Below, in pieces: positions 21,701-31,739 of a stretch of DNA of 64,000 nucleotides. Each line of letters opens with the position of its first letter. The first letter of the stretch is position 1. Position numbers and translations under genes: made by a program. Source of the DNA: Pseudomonas syringae pv. cilantro (GTDB lineage: Bacteria; Pseudomonadota; Gammaproteobacteria; Pseudomonadales; Pseudomonadaceae); the NCBI RefSeq assembly GCF_001293775.1, contig NZ_LGLN01000013.1:442989-506988 (forward strand), written 5' to 3'. The notes under the pieces are model-generated. The model was not told the origin of the DNA. It did not search any database and saw only the letters and a program-made list of their open reading frames with translations.

Positions 21701-23193
21701 ACCTGAAACAGGTCAACCCGGCGGCGCTGGTCTCGGTCAAACTGGTAGCAGAAGCGGGCGTGGGCACCATCGCTGCCGGCGTGGCCAAGGCCTATGCCGA
21801 CCTGATCACCATTTCCGGCTACGACGGCGGCACCGGCGCATCGCCGCTGACCTCGATCAAGTACGCTGGCGCGCCGTGGGAACTGGGCCTGGCCGAGACT
21901 CACCAGACGCTGCGCGGCAATGACCTGCGCGGCAAGGTCCGAGTGCAGACCGACGGCGGCCTGAAAACCGGCCTCGACGTGATCAAAGCCGCCATTCTCG
22001 GCGCTGAAAGCTTCGGCTTCGGCACTGCGCCGATGATCGCGCTGGGCTGCAAGTACCTGCGTATCTGTCACCTGAACAACTGCGCCACCGGCGTGGCGAC
22101 GCAGAATGAAAAGCTGCGCAAGGACCACTACATCGGCACCGTCGACATGGTGATCAACTTCTTCACCTACGTGGCTGAAGAAACCCGCGAGTGGCTGGCC
22201 AGGCTGGGCGTTCGCTCGCTGGAAGAGCTGATCGGCCGTACCGACCTGTTGGACATCCTGCCGGGCGAAACCGAAAAACAACGGCATCTGGACCTGACGC
22301 CGTTGCTGGGCAGCGATCACATTCCGGCGGACAAGCCCCAGTTCAGCCGGGTAGACCGCAACCCGCCATTCGACAAGGGTTTGCTGGCCGAGAAAATGGT
22401 CGAGCTGGCCAAACCGGCCATCGAATCCCTCAGCGGCGGCGAGTACGAACTGGACATCTGTAACTGCGACCGCTCGATCGGTGCGCGCATCTCTGGCGAA
22501 ATCGCCAGACTGCACGGCAACCAGGGCATGAACAAGGCACCTGTCACCTTTCGCTTCAAGGGCACTGCCGGTCAGAGCTTCGGGGTGTGGAACGCCGGTG
22601 GCCTGAACATGTACCTGGAAGGCGATGCCAACGACTACGTCGGCAAGGGCATGACCGCTGGCAAGCTGGTGATCGTGCCGCCCAAGGGCAGCCCGTTCAA
22701 GACCAACGAAAGCGCCATCATCGGCAACACCTGCCTGTACGGCGCAACCGGCGGCAAGCTGTTTGCAGCGGGCACGGCGGGGGAGCGTTTCGCCGTGCGT
22801 AACTCCGGTGCTCACACCGTCGTTGAAGGCACTGGCGATCATTGCTGCGAATACATGACGGGTGGTTTCGTCTGCGTACTGGGCAAGACCGGCTACAACT
22901 TCGGTTCCGGTATGACCGGCGGTTTCGCTTACGTGCTCGACCTGGACAACACCTTCGTTGACCTCGTCAACCATGAACTGGTCGAGATCCAGCGTATCAG
23001 CGGCGAATCGATGGAAGCTTATCGCACTCACCTGCAAAGCGTTCTGAACGAGTACGTGGCTGAAACCGACAGTGAATGGGGCCGTAACCTGGCGGAAAAC
23101 CTGGACGATTACCTGCGTCGTTTCTGGCTGGTCAAGCCCAAGGCGGCCAACCTGAAATCGCTGCTCTCCAGCACTCGGGCGAATCCGCAATAA
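18748..23193 (+). CDS. gltB: Glutamate synthase (NADPH) large subunit
   Basis: GltB transfers the amide of glutamine to 2-oxoglutarate, giving two glutamates, together with GltD. The ATG at 18748 gives [18 protein letters not shown]; Cys15 is the expected N-terminal nucleophile after propeptide removal. The class II amidotransferase domain (to about residue 430) is followed by a central domain, the FMN-binding synthase domain ([27 protein letters not shown]) and a Cys cluster [13 protein letters not shown] that ligates a 3Fe-4S centre. The C-terminal beta-helix has Gly-rich repeats. At 1481 residues it has the normal length. A GTG two codons upstream is in frame but unneeded. Confidence 0.97.
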   Translation: MKAGLYQPDEFKDNCGFGLIAHMQGEPSHHLLQTAVQALTCMTHRGGINADGKTGDGCGLLIQKPDGFLRAMAKEHFGVDLPRQYAVGMVFLNQDDARAEAARENMNREILAEGLELVGWRQVPIDTRVLGQLALERLPKIEQVYIGGEGLSDQEFAIKLFSARRRSSVANAADNDHYICSFSHKTIIYKGLMMPADLTAFFPDLSDERLQTAICVFHQRFSTNTLPKWPLAQPFRFLAHNGEINTITGNRNWAQARRTKFTNDLMELDELGPLVNRVGSDSSSMDNMLELMVTGGIDLFRGVRMIIPPAWQNVETMDPDLRAFYEYNSMHMEPWDGPAGIVMTEGRHAVCLLDRNGLRPARWVTTKNGYITLASEIGVWDYKPEDVIAKGRVGPGQIFAVDTETGQILDTDAIDNRLKSRHPYKQWLRKNALRIQATMEDNDHGSAFYDSEQLKQYMKMYQVTFEERDQVLRPLGEQGQEAVGSMGDDTPMAVLSRRVRSPYDYFRQQFAQVTNPPIDPLREAIVMSLEICLGAERNIFQESPEHASRVILSSPVISPAKWRSLMNLERPGFERHIIDLNYDESLGLEAAVRNVADQAEEAVRSGHTLIVLTDRHIAPGKLPVHASLAVGAVHHRLTEQGLRCDSNILVETATARDPHHFAVLIGFGASAVYPFLAYEVLGDLIRTGEVLGDLYEVFKNYRKGITKGLLKILSKMGISTVASYRGAQLFEAIGLSEDVCNTSFRGVPSRLKGARFVDLEAEQKALASEAWSPRKPIQQGGLLKFVYGGEYHAYNPDVVSTLQAAVQQGDYSKFKEYTALVDQRPVSMIRDLLQVKTLDQPLNIDEIEPLSEIFKRFDSAGISLGALSPEAHEALAEAMNRLGARSNSGEGGEDPARYGTIRSSKIKQIATGRFGVTPEYLVNADVLQIKVAQGAKPGEGGQLPGGKVNGLIAKLRYAVPGVTLISPPPHHDIYSIEDLSQLIFDLKQVNPAALVSVKLVAEAGVGTIAAGVAKAYADLITISGYDGGTGASPLTSIKYAGAPWELGLAETHQTLRGNDLRGKVRVQTDGGLKTGLDVIKAAILGAESFGFGTAPMIALGCKYLRICHLNNCATGVATQNEKLRKDHYIGTVDMVINFFTYVAEETREWLARLGVRSLEELIGRTDLLDILPGETEKQRHLDLTPLLGSDHIPADKPQFSRVDRNPPFDKGLLAEKMVELAKPAIESLSGGEYELDICNCDRSIGARISGEIARLHGNQGMNKAPVTFRFKGTAGQSFGVWNAGGLNMYLEGDANDYVGKGMTAGKLVIVPPKGSPFKTNESAIIGNTCLYGATGGKLFAAGTAGERFAVRNSGAHTVVEGTGDHCCEYMTGGFVCVLGKTGYNFGSGMTGGFAYVLDLDNTFVDLVNHELVEIQRISGESMEAYRTHLQSVLNEYVAETDSEWGRNLAENLDDYLRRFWLVKPKAANLKSLLSSTRANPQ

Positions 23194-23271
23194 CAGCAGC
23201 TGCTAGCGGTTAGCTTCAAGCCGCAAGCCAACGGCAGTGCGCGAATTGCCTGCGACCATGATTTTTTGCAA

Positions 23272-24734
<1,463 letters not shown>

Positions 24735-24815
24735 CTGCCAGGGTCTGTTCCCGTTTGTTTTAATCTTTTGAAATAACCTCGAAGGGTCATAGCGACCTGT
24801 CCTCATTCGAACTTC

Positions 24816-24836
24816 GCCGCCCTTACAAGGGGCGGC
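24816..24836 (+). terminator. Possible hairpin terminator after gltD
   Basis: GCCGCCC and GGGCGGC flank a seven-base loop, 80 bases past gltD. A T tract is missing, so its strength as a terminator is doubtful. The rest of the 292-base gap up to 25027 shows no gene. Confidence 0.4.
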
Positions 24837-25026
24837 AGCTCGACGCTTCACTCCCCTTTTTGGCTCCCGATCCCTGTCTTTTCGTAATCAAGATAGCTGT
24901 CGGTTGTTTACGCCCTGTTTCCGCCACCTGTTTCTGTGTCCGTGAGGCGCTAGGATTCTGCGCATCACCGGGAGGTCTTCCTCGGACCGACGCTCCCAAC
25001 CTCCACGTCGCTATAAGGAAGTAGCC

Positions 25027-28000
25027 ATGTTGAAAGCAGCACCTGCGGGCAAGCTTGCCCGCTCCAATGAACAGAAATCTTTCGGATCTGACCGGTTCAG
25101 CCCTAGTACGGTTGCGGTGCGTGAACACCGGGCACGTGAGCGGGCGGATCGAATCATCGATCAGTTCGTCGAGCGTTTCGCGGAAAAGAACTACTTCCCT
25201 GATGATGGCGATAATGCCTTGTTCGCCTTGCTGGTGCAGTTGCCGGAATGGCCCGCCGACCTGTCGATCAGGGTTCAGAACGAAGACGATGAAGAGCTTG
25301 CGGTTTACCTGAAAGGCCATGACGAAAGTGATATTCAAAACGCTGTTGTACTGACGCTAAATGCTGACGACGACTATGTGGCACCCGAGGGTGCCTCTCT
25401 TTCCGGCGAAGAGCCGTTATTGCATCTGATTTTCAGCCAACTGCCTCGCAGCTCGACGCTCGGGATGGGCGGGAATTTTCCGGATGGCGACAGTACTGCT
25501 GGCCGGATCGTCACCCTGCGCGAACAGGTTGCAGGATTGGCGAGGGAGCGGCGGCCGCTTTTGTTCGCTGCCTTGCTGGCAGATGAGGGAACTTCCAAAA
25601 GCCTGCTGAGCGTTCGTGCGCCCAACCCCTTTTTGCCACTTTGGAATCATCGCGGGCATACGCAACTTTCGCCCGTTCTGGGCTGGCTGTGTGTTTTACA
25701 TCCCGAGGTTCCGGCCGGCCGTCTCGACGAGTTGCTTGAGCGGATGCCACTGACCGAAGAACAGAAAATCGACTTTCTTGAAAATGATGTTCTGCCGGAT
25801 GAGTTCGTCGAGGCGATGGACATTTCGCTGGACGAATGGGCCCGCAGTACGGCTATCGACGGCCTGTCACGCACCCGGATTTTCAATCAACACACTGATG
25901 AACTTGCGCGCACTGGAGCCCGGGAGCTGTTGGCTGCTTCAGGGCGCAATCTGGTGATCGTCGACTTCGGCATGAGCAAGTACGTGCCTGAGGGGCCTGA
26001 CGATACCAGTATCGTGCTGTTGCATGACGGCTTTGGTAATTACCGTGCTCAGGATACGAGCAACGGGGAGATCAGTGTGTTCAAGGAAGGCACCGACAGC
26101 TTTTACCTGGCAATCGGTTCGCAATTGACGTCTGAAGAGCGTTCGTCGCTGGGCATGCAGTTCGAGCAGGACGTGGCGGGGTTTCGCAAGGCTCTGACCC
26201 AGCGCGCGATCGACGAAAACAGCGGTTGGTTCGATCCTGAAAAACCGACAGAGATTGAACGCGAATTCTTGCCCGAGTGGTTCGCTGACGCGTCCGATGA
26301 AGACAAGTACAGCTGGAAGATCGCCGTACAAGACTACAGTCAGGCCTTGCTCGAAGCTCAGGCCCCCGATCTGCTTGAACCCTCCGGGTACGGAGAGCCT
26401 GATCAGCTTCGCCAATATGCTCGCGAGAAGCTGCAGGCGCGAATCCTGCTGGATCACGGTGTAGAGGTGAATCCTGACGAGGTCAGCATCCATACCGTGA
26501 GCATTGAAATCGAGCCGGGCTTCTTCCTGGATCCTGATTATGAGTTTGCAGGCCCCTCGGAGGCAGAAGCGCACTACGAGACACAGCAGCGCAGTCTCAC
26601 GGACTTGTCCCTTGAAAATATCGCTGTGACCGATTTCAACTTTTTGCAGACCAGTCGCGCGTACGACAGCCAGGGGCAATTGATCGGTTTTCTCAAGGCC
26701 GGCTATCTGTTCGGGCTGATTCGAGATCTGAACATTGGTGAGAACTACCCTAAGTTCCTGAAAATCTTATTGTCGACCTCGGCTACCGGAACATGGCACC
26801 GCGAGCGCTATGCACGCGTGATGCACACCCAGATGCGACTGGATGGAATCGAGGCAAAGATGGCAGGCGACTTTCTGGGTGACGGTAGCCTTCCTCCCGA
26901 TCTGGCGAACAGAGGTCACAAGTGGTTGACGGCGGTACTGAACCATCCGGTTGACGGTGATGACCGTGCAACCGTTGAGGGGCATCGTGTTCAGGTCAGT
27001 CAGTTGTCCATTAAAGATGTGTTATTGAGCGGTGTGCTGGCGATCGGAGTCGAGGCTCGCTCCAGCGTCGGCTCGTTGGTGATTTTTACTCCGCAGGCGC
27101 CTGACGGTAAATGTTTCAGGGAAATGAGCAGCTCGAAAGACCTTCAGCAGTTACTGCTTGATCCTGAATGGCTGGACTATCTGGTGAGCAGGGCAGGGCT
27201 CCCCTTCCAGGCCGATGTGCAGCGGGCATTGACCGCTGAGCGGGATACGTTGTTCATGGAGTTGTTGCCATGCAGCGAAAACTTTCTTGAAGCGGTGTAT
27301 GACGCTGAAGTCGAACGCGTGATATTGGCTGTCGACGAGCAGACCAACAGCAACTGGGAAACCAACTGGCAAAGTGCTTGGGAAATCACCCAAACCGTTG
27401 GCGATATCATCCTCACCTTCACGCCTTTCAAGGTGCAACTACCCATCGCTGCCATTCGCAGTTTTTACGCCATCTGGCAGGGAATCGGGAAGGCAGCCGA
27501 TGAAGAGGGCAGTGCTCCGCTGTATTTCGTTCAGGCGGCGCTGTTGCTGGCCGATGGTCTGACGCTGTCAAAAGGGCGGCGAGTTAAACCGTTTTCTGCG
27601 GCAAAGGTTGGCCATTCTGTTCTCGATCCTAAAACGGCGGTATCAAAAACGCCCGGCGGGTTGACGTTGCGCGGCGACGGTATTTACCGGGGCATCCATG
27701 AGAAAGCTCAAGAGGGTGTGCCAAGCCGCTTTTACGCTGTGCAACAGGAAAAAGCCTATGCCGTCAGGTACGACGTTGATTGCGCGGTATGGCGAGTGAT
27801 CGATTCACGGCGACCAGATGCTTATTACCAATTACCGATCCAGCTTGATGATAAAGGTGGCTGGGTGCATGCCTCGACCGGTTTGCGCGGCGGCGGCAAA
27901 CATACGCAGCCCAAACTGCCGTCCGCCGTGGGACAGTCCAGTAAACCTGCCACGCCTAAATACAAGATACATATAGGTGATTTTTTCGAAAGTCGAAGGT

Positions 28001-28275
28001 TTCAGAAGGCGCAGGATAGAATACAAGCCGATACAGAGGGAGGCCTTGAAGAAGCCGTCAGACTCTCAATTGCCAAATATATCGATGGCAGCGCCGGGAT
28101 CCATGAATGGCATCACAATGGAAAATTTAAAATAAGTGCCAAGGTAAAAATGTTTAGTGTGGATGTCACCACCGTTGGTAACAGTACCGGGAGAGGGGAC
28201 TGGCGTCTGATACTCCAACAGGGCAAGGGCGTGCTTGAGCCTTGGAACGTTCTGAATCATAAGGATCTGGCATAG
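25027..28275 (+). CDS. Large toxin-like protein resembling DUF6543/dermonecrotic-toxin-domain proteins
   Basis: The product is 1082 residues and starts after AGGAAG with good spacing. I see no signal peptide. The first 350 residues contain Leu-rich stretches such as LPEWPADLSIRV and RPLLFAALLADEG. Residues about 400-800 carry the pattern I associate with the Pseudomonas DUF6543 family: a Trp/Tyr-rich YSWKIAVQDYSQALLEAQ segment, then LKAGYLFGLIRDL, then ERYARVMHTQMRLDGIEAKM and GHKWLTAVLNHP. Hydrophobic helices near 790-850 (DIILTFTPFKVQLPIAAIRSF) could insert in a membrane. After a Ser/Pro linker (SSKPATPK) the last 105 residues form a separate, more AT-rich tip. No secretion gene or immunity gene adjoins it. 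The toxin role is inferred from family resemblance; no catalytic residue is identified. Confidence 0.6.
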   Translation: MLKAAPAGKLARSNEQKSFGSDRFSPSTVAVREHRARERADRIIDQFVERFAEKNYFPDDGDNALFALLVQLPEWPADLSIRVQNEDDEELAVYLKGHDESDIQNAVVLTLNADDDYVAPEGASLSGEEPLLHLIFSQLPRSSTLGMGGNFPDGDSTAGRIVTLREQVAGLARERRPLLFAALLADEGTSKSLLSVRAPNPFLPLWNHRGHTQLSPVLGWLCVLHPEVPAGRLDELLERMPLTEEQKIDFLENDVLPDEFVEAMDISLDEWARSTAIDGLSRTRIFNQHTDELARTGARELLAASGRNLVIVDFGMSKYVPEGPDDTSIVLLHDGFGNYRAQDTSNGEISVFKEGTDSFYLAIGSQLTSEERSSLGMQFEQDVAGFRKALTQRAIDENSGWFDPEKPTEIEREFLPEWFADASDEDKYSWKIAVQDYSQALLEAQAPDLLEPSGYGEPDQLRQYAREKLQARILLDHGVEVNPDEVSIHTVSIEIEPGFFLDPDYEFAGPSEAEAHYETQQRSLTDLSLENIAVTDFNFLQTSRAYDSQGQLIGFLKAGYLFGLIRDLNIGENYPKFLKILLSTSATGTWHRERYARVMHTQMRLDGIEAKMAGDFLGDGSLPPDLANRGHKWLTAVLNHPVDGDDRATVEGHRVQVSQLSIKDVLLSGVLAIGVEARSSVGSLVIFTPQAPDGKCFREMSSSKDLQQLLLDPEWLDYLVSRAGLPFQADVQRALTAERDTLFMELLPCSENFLEAVYDAEVERVILAVDEQTNSNWETNWQSAWEITQTVGDIILTFTPFKVQLPIAAIRSFYAIWQGIGKAADEEGSAPLYFVQAALLLADGLTLSKGRRVKPFSAAKVGHSVLDPKTAVSKTPGGLTLRGDGIYRGIHEKAQEGVPSRFYAVQQEKAYAVRYDVDCAVWRVIDSRRPDAYYQLPIQLDDKGGWVHASTGLRGGGKHTQPKLPSAVGQSSKPATPKYKIHIGDFFESRRFQKAQDRIQADTEGGLEEAVRLSIAKYIDGSAGIHEWHHNGKFKISAKVKMFSVDVTTVGNSTGRGDWRLILQQGKGVLEPWNVLNHKDLA

Positions 28276-28334
28276 AACCCCGTCGGTTCTGAAGGCGCAT
28301 GACGTTGTATAACCACAGCAAATCGCCCCGATAG

Positions 28335-28366
28335 ACAAAAGGCACGGCTCTCGCCGTGCCTTTTGT
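28335..28366 (+). terminator. Strong intrinsic terminator after the toxin-like gene
   Basis: A perfect 14-bp stem (ACAAAAGGCACGGC and its complement) with a TCTC loop ends in CCTTTTGT. It separates the toxin-like gene from hemE. Confidence 0.8.
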
Positions 28367-28411
28367 GTCGCGCTCTGAGAAAATGCGCGCACTTTTATAG
28401 CGGATGCCGAC

Positions 28412-29476
28412 ATGACTGCCCTGAAGAACGACCGTTTCCTTCGCGCTTTGCTCAAGCAACCCGTAGACGTCACACCGGTATGGATGATGCGTCAGGCCGG
28501 CCGTTACCTGCCGGAATACCGCGCCAGCCGCGCCAGTGCCGGGGACTTCATGAGCTTGTGCAAGAACCCGCAGTTCGCCTGTGAAGTCACGTTGCAGCCG
28601 CTGGATCGCTATCCGCTGGATGCAGCGATCCTGTTTTCCGACATCCTGACCATTCCCGACGCGATGGGCCTGGGCCTGTACTTCGAGACCGGCGAAGGCC
28701 CGCGTTTCAAGAAAACCGTCAGCACACTGGCGGACATCGAAGCTCTGCCAATCCCGGACGCGCAGAAAGACCTGGGTTACGTGATGGACGCAGTCAGCAC
28801 CATCCGCCGCGAACTCAACGGTCGTGTGCCACTGATCGGCTTCGCTGGCAGCCCGTGGACCCTGGCGACCTACATGGTCGAAGGCGGTTCCTCCAAGGAC
28901 TTCCGCAAATCCAAGGCCATGCTTTATGACAACCCGCAAGCCATGCACCTGTTGCTGGACAAGCTGGCACAGTCAGTGACCTCGTACCTGAACGGCCAGA
29001 TTCTGGCCGGTGCCCAAGCGGTGCAGATCTTCGACAGTTGGGGCGGCAGCCTGTCTTCGGCGGCTTACCAGGAGTTCTCGCTGGCTTACATGCGCAAGAT
29101 CGTCAACGGCCTGATTCGCGAACATGACGGGCGCAAGGTGCCGGTCATCGTCTTCACCAAAGGCGGCGGCCTGTGGCTGGAAAGTATCGCCGACATCGGC
29201 GCCGACACCCTTGGCCTCGACTGGACCTGCGACATCGGCGAAGCACGTCAGCGCGTGGGCAACAAAGTGTCGCTGCAAGGCAACATGGACCCGACCGTGC
29301 TCTACGCCCGTCCGGAAGCCATCCGCCAGGAAGTCGCGCGCATCCTCGCCAGCTACGGCAGCGGCACCGGCCACGTCTTCAACCTCGGCCACGGCATCAC
29401 CCCTGAAGTCGACCCGGCCAATGCCGGTGCCTTCATCGAAGCGGTGCACGAGCTGTCGGCGCAGTATCACCAGTAA
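28412..29476 (+). CDS. hemE: Uroporphyrinogen decarboxylase
   Basis: HemE removes four carboxyl groups from uroporphyrinogen III to give coproporphyrinogen III in heme synthesis. The 354-residue product has the signature [16 protein letters not shown] (22-37), with Arg27 and Arg31 expected to bind substrate carboxylates. The second signature [13 protein letters not shown] and the C-terminal [13 protein letters not shown] are also present. The gene has no close partner on the same strand, and its terminator overlaps the 3' end of the convergent gene. Confidence 0.97.
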   Translation: MTALKNDRFLRALLKQPVDVTPVWMMRQAGRYLPEYRASRASAGDFMSLCKNPQFACEVTLQPLDRYPLDAAILFSDILTIPDAMGLGLYFETGEGPRFKKTVSTLADIEALPIPDAQKDLGYVMDAVSTIRRELNGRVPLIGFAGSPWTLATYMVEGGSSKDFRKSKAMLYDNPQAMHLLLDKLAQSVTSYLNGQILAGAQAVQIFDSWGGSLSSAAYQEFSLAYMRKIVNGLIREHDGRKVPVIVFTKGGGLWLESIADIGADTLGLDWTCDIGEARQRVGNKVSLQGNMDPTVLYARPEAIRQEVARILASYGSGTGHVFNLGHGITPEVDPANAGAFIEAVHELSAQYHQ

Positions 29477-29503
29477 CTGCCAGGCTAACGATGTGTTGAT
29501 AGA

Positions 29504-31018
29504 TCAAGACGTATCGTTCCTTTCAAGCTTGATCGCCGACGCCTGCGTCGGCGTTTTTGTCTCTGCAAAGCCGTCCAGCAGTGAACCGCTGCGAGGCAGA
29601 AATCTGCCCTGACGCTTGCCCTGCGGTTTGCCCTCGGCATAGCTCAGTTGGCCGTTTACCCAAACGCCATCAATGCCTTCTGCTGCTCGCTGAGGATCTT
29701 TGAAGTTCGCTATATCGCGCACGGTGTGCGGGTTGAACAACACCAGATCCGCCCAATAGCCCTCGCGGATCAGGCCACGCTCGTGCAGGGCAAAGCGTGC
29801 TGCCGAAAGCCCTGTCATTTTGTGTACGGCGGTGTGCAAGGCAAACAGTTTCTTGTCGCGGCTGAAGTGGCCGAGCACCCGTGGGAAGGCGCCCCATAAG
29901 CGTGGATGGGGAAATGGGTCTTCCGGAAGGCCATCGGAGCCGATCATCGACAGCGGGTGAGACATGATGCGTTCGACATCGCTTTCATCCATGCCGTAAT
30001 ACACCGCGCCTGCGGGCTGCAACTTGCGGGCGGTGTCCTGCAATGACAGCCCCCAGTCGGCGGCAATGTCCTGCAGATCCCGACCGCCCTGATCCGGGTG
30101 CGGCGTTGACCAGGTGATGGTGATACGGAACGCGTCGGTAACCTGTTTAAGGTCCAGCGTCGAGGAACTGGCTGCATAGGGATAACAGTCGCAGCCGACC
30201 GGATGGTCCTGTGCGGCTTTTTCCAGCGCCGCCAGCAGTTGCGGGCTGCGGCCCCAGTTACCTGCACCTGCGCATTTCAGGTGAGAAATGATCACCGGCG
30301 AGCGCGCATGGCGGCCGATGTCGAATGCCTCCGCCATCGCCTCCAGCACCGGCTCGAATTCGCTGCGCAAGTGGGTGGTGTAGACCGCGCCGAACGTCGT
30401 CAGCTCTTCAGCCAGTTGCTTGACTTCGCTGGTTTTGGCCGAGAAGGCCGAGGCGTAGGCAAGACCGGTCGACAGACCCAGCGCGCCCGCTTCAAGGCTG
30501 TCGCGCAACTGTTCGCGCATGGCGGCGATTTCTGCCGGGCTGGCGCTGCGCAACAAGTCATCCATGTGATTGTTGCGCAATGCCGTATGGCCAATCAGGG
30601 CGGCCACGTTCACAGCAGGCCGGGCGTTGTCCACGGCGGCGCGATAATCGGCGAAACGTGGATAGACAAACGCCGATGCGTCGCCCAGCAGGTTCATCGG
30701 GTCGGGCGGATTGCCGCGCAGCGAGACCGGTGACGCGCTGATCCCGCAGTTGCCGACGATCACCGTCGTCACGCCCTGGCTGATCTTGGGCAACATCTCG
30801 GGTTTGCGAATGACCACCGTATCGTCGTGGGTGTGAACGTCGATAAACCCTGGGGCCAGCACGCGCCCCACTGCGTTGACCTCTTCCCGCGCACGGGCCT
30901 CGGTCAGGCTGCCGATGCGCTGAATACGTCCATCACTGATTGCCACATCGGCGCGCACTCCGGGCGTATCGCTGCCATCAATCACCAGTGCGTCGCGAAT
31001 GATCAGGTCGTAAAGCAT
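29504..31018 (-). CDS. N-acyl-D-amino-acid deacylase (D-aminoacylase family)
   Basis: An amidohydrolase-superfamily enzyme predicted to deacylate N-acyl-D-amino acids or related N-acyl substrates. The 504-residue product has the N-terminal small domain (YDLIIRDALVIDG), the metal-binding PGFIDVHTHDD, a further site VIISHLKCAG, and the conserved late MIGSDGLPEDPFPHPR Asp. The C-terminal composite domain includes GYWADLVLFNP and GVWVNGQLSY. The last 40 residues (GSLLDGFAETKTP onward) look like an ill-conserved tail that runs through the hemE terminator. The substrate cannot be set from sequence. The only sequence upstream on the same strand is a 24-codon gene tail. Confidence 0.85.
   Translation of the reverse strand: MLYDLIIRDALVIDGSDTPGVRADVAISDGRIQRIGSLTEARAREEVNAVGRVLAPGFIDVHTHDDTVVIRKPEMLPKISQGVTTVIVGNCGISASPVSLRGNPPDPMNLLGDASAFVYPRFADYRAAVDNARPAVNVAALIGHTALRNNHMDDLLRSASPAEIAAMREQLRDSLEAGALGLSTGLAYASAFSAKTSEVKQLAEELTTFGAVYTTHLRSEFEPVLEAMAEAFDIGRHARSPVIISHLKCAGAGNWGRSPQLLAALEKAAQDHPVGCDCYPYAASSSTLDLKQVTDAFRITITWSTPHPDQGGRDLQDIAADWGLSLQDTARKLQPAGAVYYGMDESDVERIMSHPLSMIGSDGLPEDPFPHPRLWGAFPRVLGHFSRDKKLFALHTAVHKMTGLSAARFALHERGLIREGYWADLVLFNPHTVRDIANFKDPQRAAEGIDGVWVNGQLSYAEGKPQGKRQGRFLPRSGSLLDGFAETKTPTQASAIKLERNDTS
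29535..29558 (+). terminator. hemE terminator within the 3' end of the convergent deacylase gene
   Basis: GCCGACG-CCTG-CGTCGGC is followed by GTTTTT, 58 bases after the hemE stop. It lies within the last 20 codons of the convergent deacylase gene. Confidence 0.8.
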
Positions 31019-31021
31019 GGT

Positions 31022-31094
31022 TCAGTCTCCCAGCGGCATCCAGTCTTCACCGCCGCGGTATTCATCCAGCGCGAGTTTAATCCGGATAGATCTG
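31022..31094 (-). pseudogene. Possible C-terminal remnant of a gene upstream of the deacylase
   Basis: Reading the minus strand, a frame with protein-like content ends KLALDEYRGGEDWMPLGD and a TGA at 31022-31024, three bases before the deacylase ATG. There is no start for it, because the ptuB coding region lies directly upstream. This could be the tail of a gene cut off when the Septu genes arrived. I do not recognise the parent family, and 24 codons can occur by chance. Confidence 0.35.
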
Positions 31095-31739
31095 TTACGG
31101 CGTCAAAAACTGCTCCGCATAACGGGCCACGACGTGGCCAAAGGCCACCTGCTTGCCGGCATCTCCTGAGCGCAAACTCTGCACCAGATGCGTCAACTCC
31201 GCCTCACTGGCGCTCAATATGAACTGTTCATCAAAAATGCCTGTGATAGCTTCCTGACGTCTTCTTGTCAGGTAGGCGATATCGAGTGCGAGTTTCTCGA
31301 TCATCGTGGCGGCGGGAAGGTCTGCGGATTCAGTGTTTTGAATTTTTCCTGTCAGCAGATAGCGAAATCGCTGTTCGCAATCGTCTGCCAGTGGAAAGAT
31401 GTGCAGCGTTTCATCGAACCAGTTGCTCTTGTGATGTCCGCAATGCAGCGGGTTTCCTGGTTTGGTCTCGCGCAGGCAGGACGCATGGAGATTGCTGTAC
31501 TCCAGCGCCAGTGGCAGGTAGTGCTCCTGGGGTTTGAAATGTTCGATGTGGCTGCTATCAAGTTCTATTTCCCTGCCGCAATAGCAGCAAGAAAAATGCT
31601 GCTCTTGTAGCAGGCTGTTATGTAATTCGCGTTTTTGTGGGTTCTGCAAGGTTGGGTAAGTGGGCATCCAGTCTTCATTTGCGCTGGCTTTCCATTCGGT
31701 AAATGACGCAGGCTCAGTTCCTTTGATGATGCGTCTCAT
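31095..31739 (-). CDS. ptuB: PtuB-like HNH endonuclease of a Septu anti-phage system
   Basis: The product is 214 residues and matches the TIGR02646/PtuB type as I know it. The HNH zinc site is split: CCYCGREI (Cys51, Cys52, Cys54), HIEHFKPQ (His64, His67), NLHASC (Asn83, His85, Cys88) and HCGHHKSN (Cys100, His102, His103). In Septu systems PtuB is the nuclease that, held by the PtuA ATPase, cuts DNA on infection. Its ATG overlaps the ptuA stop by four bases, so the pair is one operon. Base composition is visibly more AT-rich than the flanks. There is no reverse transcriptase nearby, so it is not a retron effector pair. Confidence 0.82.
   Translation of the reverse strand: MRRIIKGTEPASFTEWKASANEDWMPTYPTLQNPQKRELHNSLLQEQHFSCCYCGREIELDSSHIEHFKPQEHYLPLALEYSNLHASCLRETKPGNPLHCGHHKSNWFDETLHIFPLADDCEQRFRYLLTGKIQNTESADLPAATMIEKLALDIAYLTRRRQEAITGIFDEQFILSASEAELTHLVQSLRSGDAGKQVAFGHVVARYAEQFLTP

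Noticed and set aside
19708..23190. A 1160-codon open frame antisense to gltB
   Set aside because: It is a GC-rich shadow frame. Its sequence is Arg/Gln/Val-rich without recognisable motifs, while gltB on the other strand has every expected motif.
24984..25006. Possible hrp box (type III secretion promoter) before the toxin-like gene
   Set aside because: GGACC and CCAC are 14 bases apart, but the first half lacks the GGAACC form and the spacing is short. I do not regard it as an HrpL promoter.
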